5,963 nucleotides of DNA from Dichloromethanomonas sp964477085 (GTDB lineage Bacteria > Bacillota > Desulfitobacteriia > Desulfitobacteriales > Syntrophobotulaceae). Shown in pieces: positions 5,022 through 5,963 of the stretch. The stretch is taken from positions 1 to 5,963 of the forward strand of contig CAYZDF010000119.1 of NCBI GenBank assembly GCA_964477085.1, read 5' to 3'. The translations under genes and the position numbers were made by a program. Below the pieces are notes generated by a model. That model searched no databases. It saw only the letters and a program-made list of their open reading frames with translations, and was not told the DNA's origin. How positions within the stretch are numbered: position 1 is the first letter of the stretch; the number at the start of each line of letters is the position of its first letter.

Positions 5022-5963
5022 ATGAAGCTTGTGTTTATGGGTACCCCAGACTTCGCCGTACCTTCCTTGCAGGCTCTTTATGAAGCGGGACATGAGATTG
5101 TCGGGGTATTCACACAGCCGGACAGACCTTCAGGACGAGGCAAAAAATTGACTGCAAGTCCGGTCAAGAATCTGGCCGTAAGTCTTAATCTTCCTATATT
5201 TCAACCTGTAAAGATAAAAACACCGGAAGCAGTAGACATACTTAAAAAGCTTCAACCCGAATGTATCGTTGTCGTTGCCTTTGGACAGATTTTGTCCAAA
5301 GAGATTTTATCTTTGCCCCGCTACGGTTGTGTCAATGTCCATGCCTCCATCTTACCTTACTATCGGGGAGCCGCTCCCATTCACTGGGCAGTGATTAACG
5401 GTGAAAGAGAGACCGGAGTTACCACCATGCTGATGGATGAAGGCCTGGACACAGGGGATATGCTCTTAACCGGAAAATATCGTATAGCTGAGACCGACAC
5501 GACAGGAGATGTACACGACGAATTAGCCATGATTGGAGCAGCTGTATTGATTGAAACGCTTCAGGGGCTGCAAAAAGGAACACTGATACCAAAACCACAG
5601 CCTGAAGAATTTACGTATGCACCGCTATTAAAAAGAGAACACGAAAGGTTGGATTGGACCTGGAGTGCTCAGACAATACATAATCGAATCAGAGGATTAA
5701 ACCCTTGGCCGGGAGCATTTACCGCTTTTCGAGACGAACCCGTAAAGGTATGGATAAGCCAAATTTCCAATAAAAAAATGTATGAGATTCGTCAACAATC
5801 ATTTACCCCAGGAGAAATAATCTCAGTAACAGAAAGAGGGTTACTGATAGCCACAGGAGAAGGTTTGCTGGAGATCATTGAAATTCAACCTGCCGGCAAG
5901 AAAAGAATGTCAGCATTCGATTTTTATAATGGACGCAGGGTAAATATCGGAGAGTTGTTAATA
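5022..5963 (+). CDS. fmt: Methionyl-tRNA formyltransferase (runs to window edge)
   Basis: The enzyme transfers a formyl group from 10-formyltetrahydrofolate to Met-tRNA(fMet) to make the initiator for bacterial translation. The frame is open from ATG 5022 through the last base, giving 314 residues. Family members are about 310-320 long, so only the stop or a few residues are missing. The N-terminal catalytic domain starts MKLVFMGTPDFAVPSL. It contains the loop QPDRPSGRGKKL, the catalytic NVHASILPYYRGAAPI (Asn105, His107) and MDEGLDTGD (Asp143 or Asp146 region), which are the family's Asn-His-Asp active site. The C-terminal tRNA-binding domain (about 205-314) has the expected IRGLNPWPGAF and ends in a strand-rich part with LLEIIEIQPAGKKRM. 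A weak AGGA (5009-5012) lies 9 bases before the ATG. It is co-transcribed with def. Confidence 0.97.
   Translation, partial: MKLVFMGTPDFAVPSLQALYEAGHEIVGVFTQPDRPSGRGKKLTASPVKNLAVSLNLPIFQPVKIKTPEAVDILKKLQPECIVVVAFGQILSKEILSLPRYGCVNVHASILPYYRGAAPIHWAVINGERETGVTTMLMDEGLDTGDMLLTGKYRIAETDTTGDVHDELAMIGAAVLIETLQGLQKGTLIPKPQPEEFTYAPLLKREHERLDWTWSAQTIHNRIRGLNPWPGAFTAFRDEPVKVWISQISNKKMYEIRQQSFTPGEIISVTERGLLIATGEGLLEIIEIQPAGKKRMSAFDFYNGRRVNIGELLI

Overview
The window looks like a low-to-mid GC Gram-positive (Firmicutes) chromosome. A clostridial Peptococcaceae-type genome (Desulfitobacterium/Dehalobacter-like) is my best guess. It is inferred from the priA-def-fmt gene order, AGGAGG-type ribosome binding sites and a TTG start. 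No 16S or other decisive marker is present.

The window falls into two halves. Positions 1-1890 are accessory, decaying DNA. They hold the C-terminal tail of a probable transposase (to 209), a gene-poor stretch, a minus-strand AbrB-type antitoxin / PIN-domain toxin pair (446-1118) with its own promoter, and a gene-free stretch of about 780 bases. Within that stretch lie a promoter-like site, a strong hairpin and a clear rho-independent terminator. The toxin reading frame is interrupted by two in-frame TAG codons but is otherwise intact: start, Shine-Dalgarno, frame, all expected acidic residues and final TAA.

Positions 1920-5963 are conserved housekeeping DNA on the plus strand: priA (primosomal helicase, replication restart), def (peptide deformylase) and fmt (methionyl-tRNA formyltransferase, running to the window edge). 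Fmt puts the formyl group on initiator Met-tRNA and Def removes it from nascent proteins, so def and fmt are a functional pair, separated here by 34 bases. priA is separated from def by 320 bases that contain a 6-codon minicistron with a strong ribosome binding site and a good promoter candidate for def-fmt. The gene usually upstream of priA (coaBC) is missing, so a rearrangement breakpoint probably lies in the accessory half.

I see no clear new multi-gene system. The items most worth checking are the double-amber toxin gene and a possible structured small RNA at about 1409-1573.
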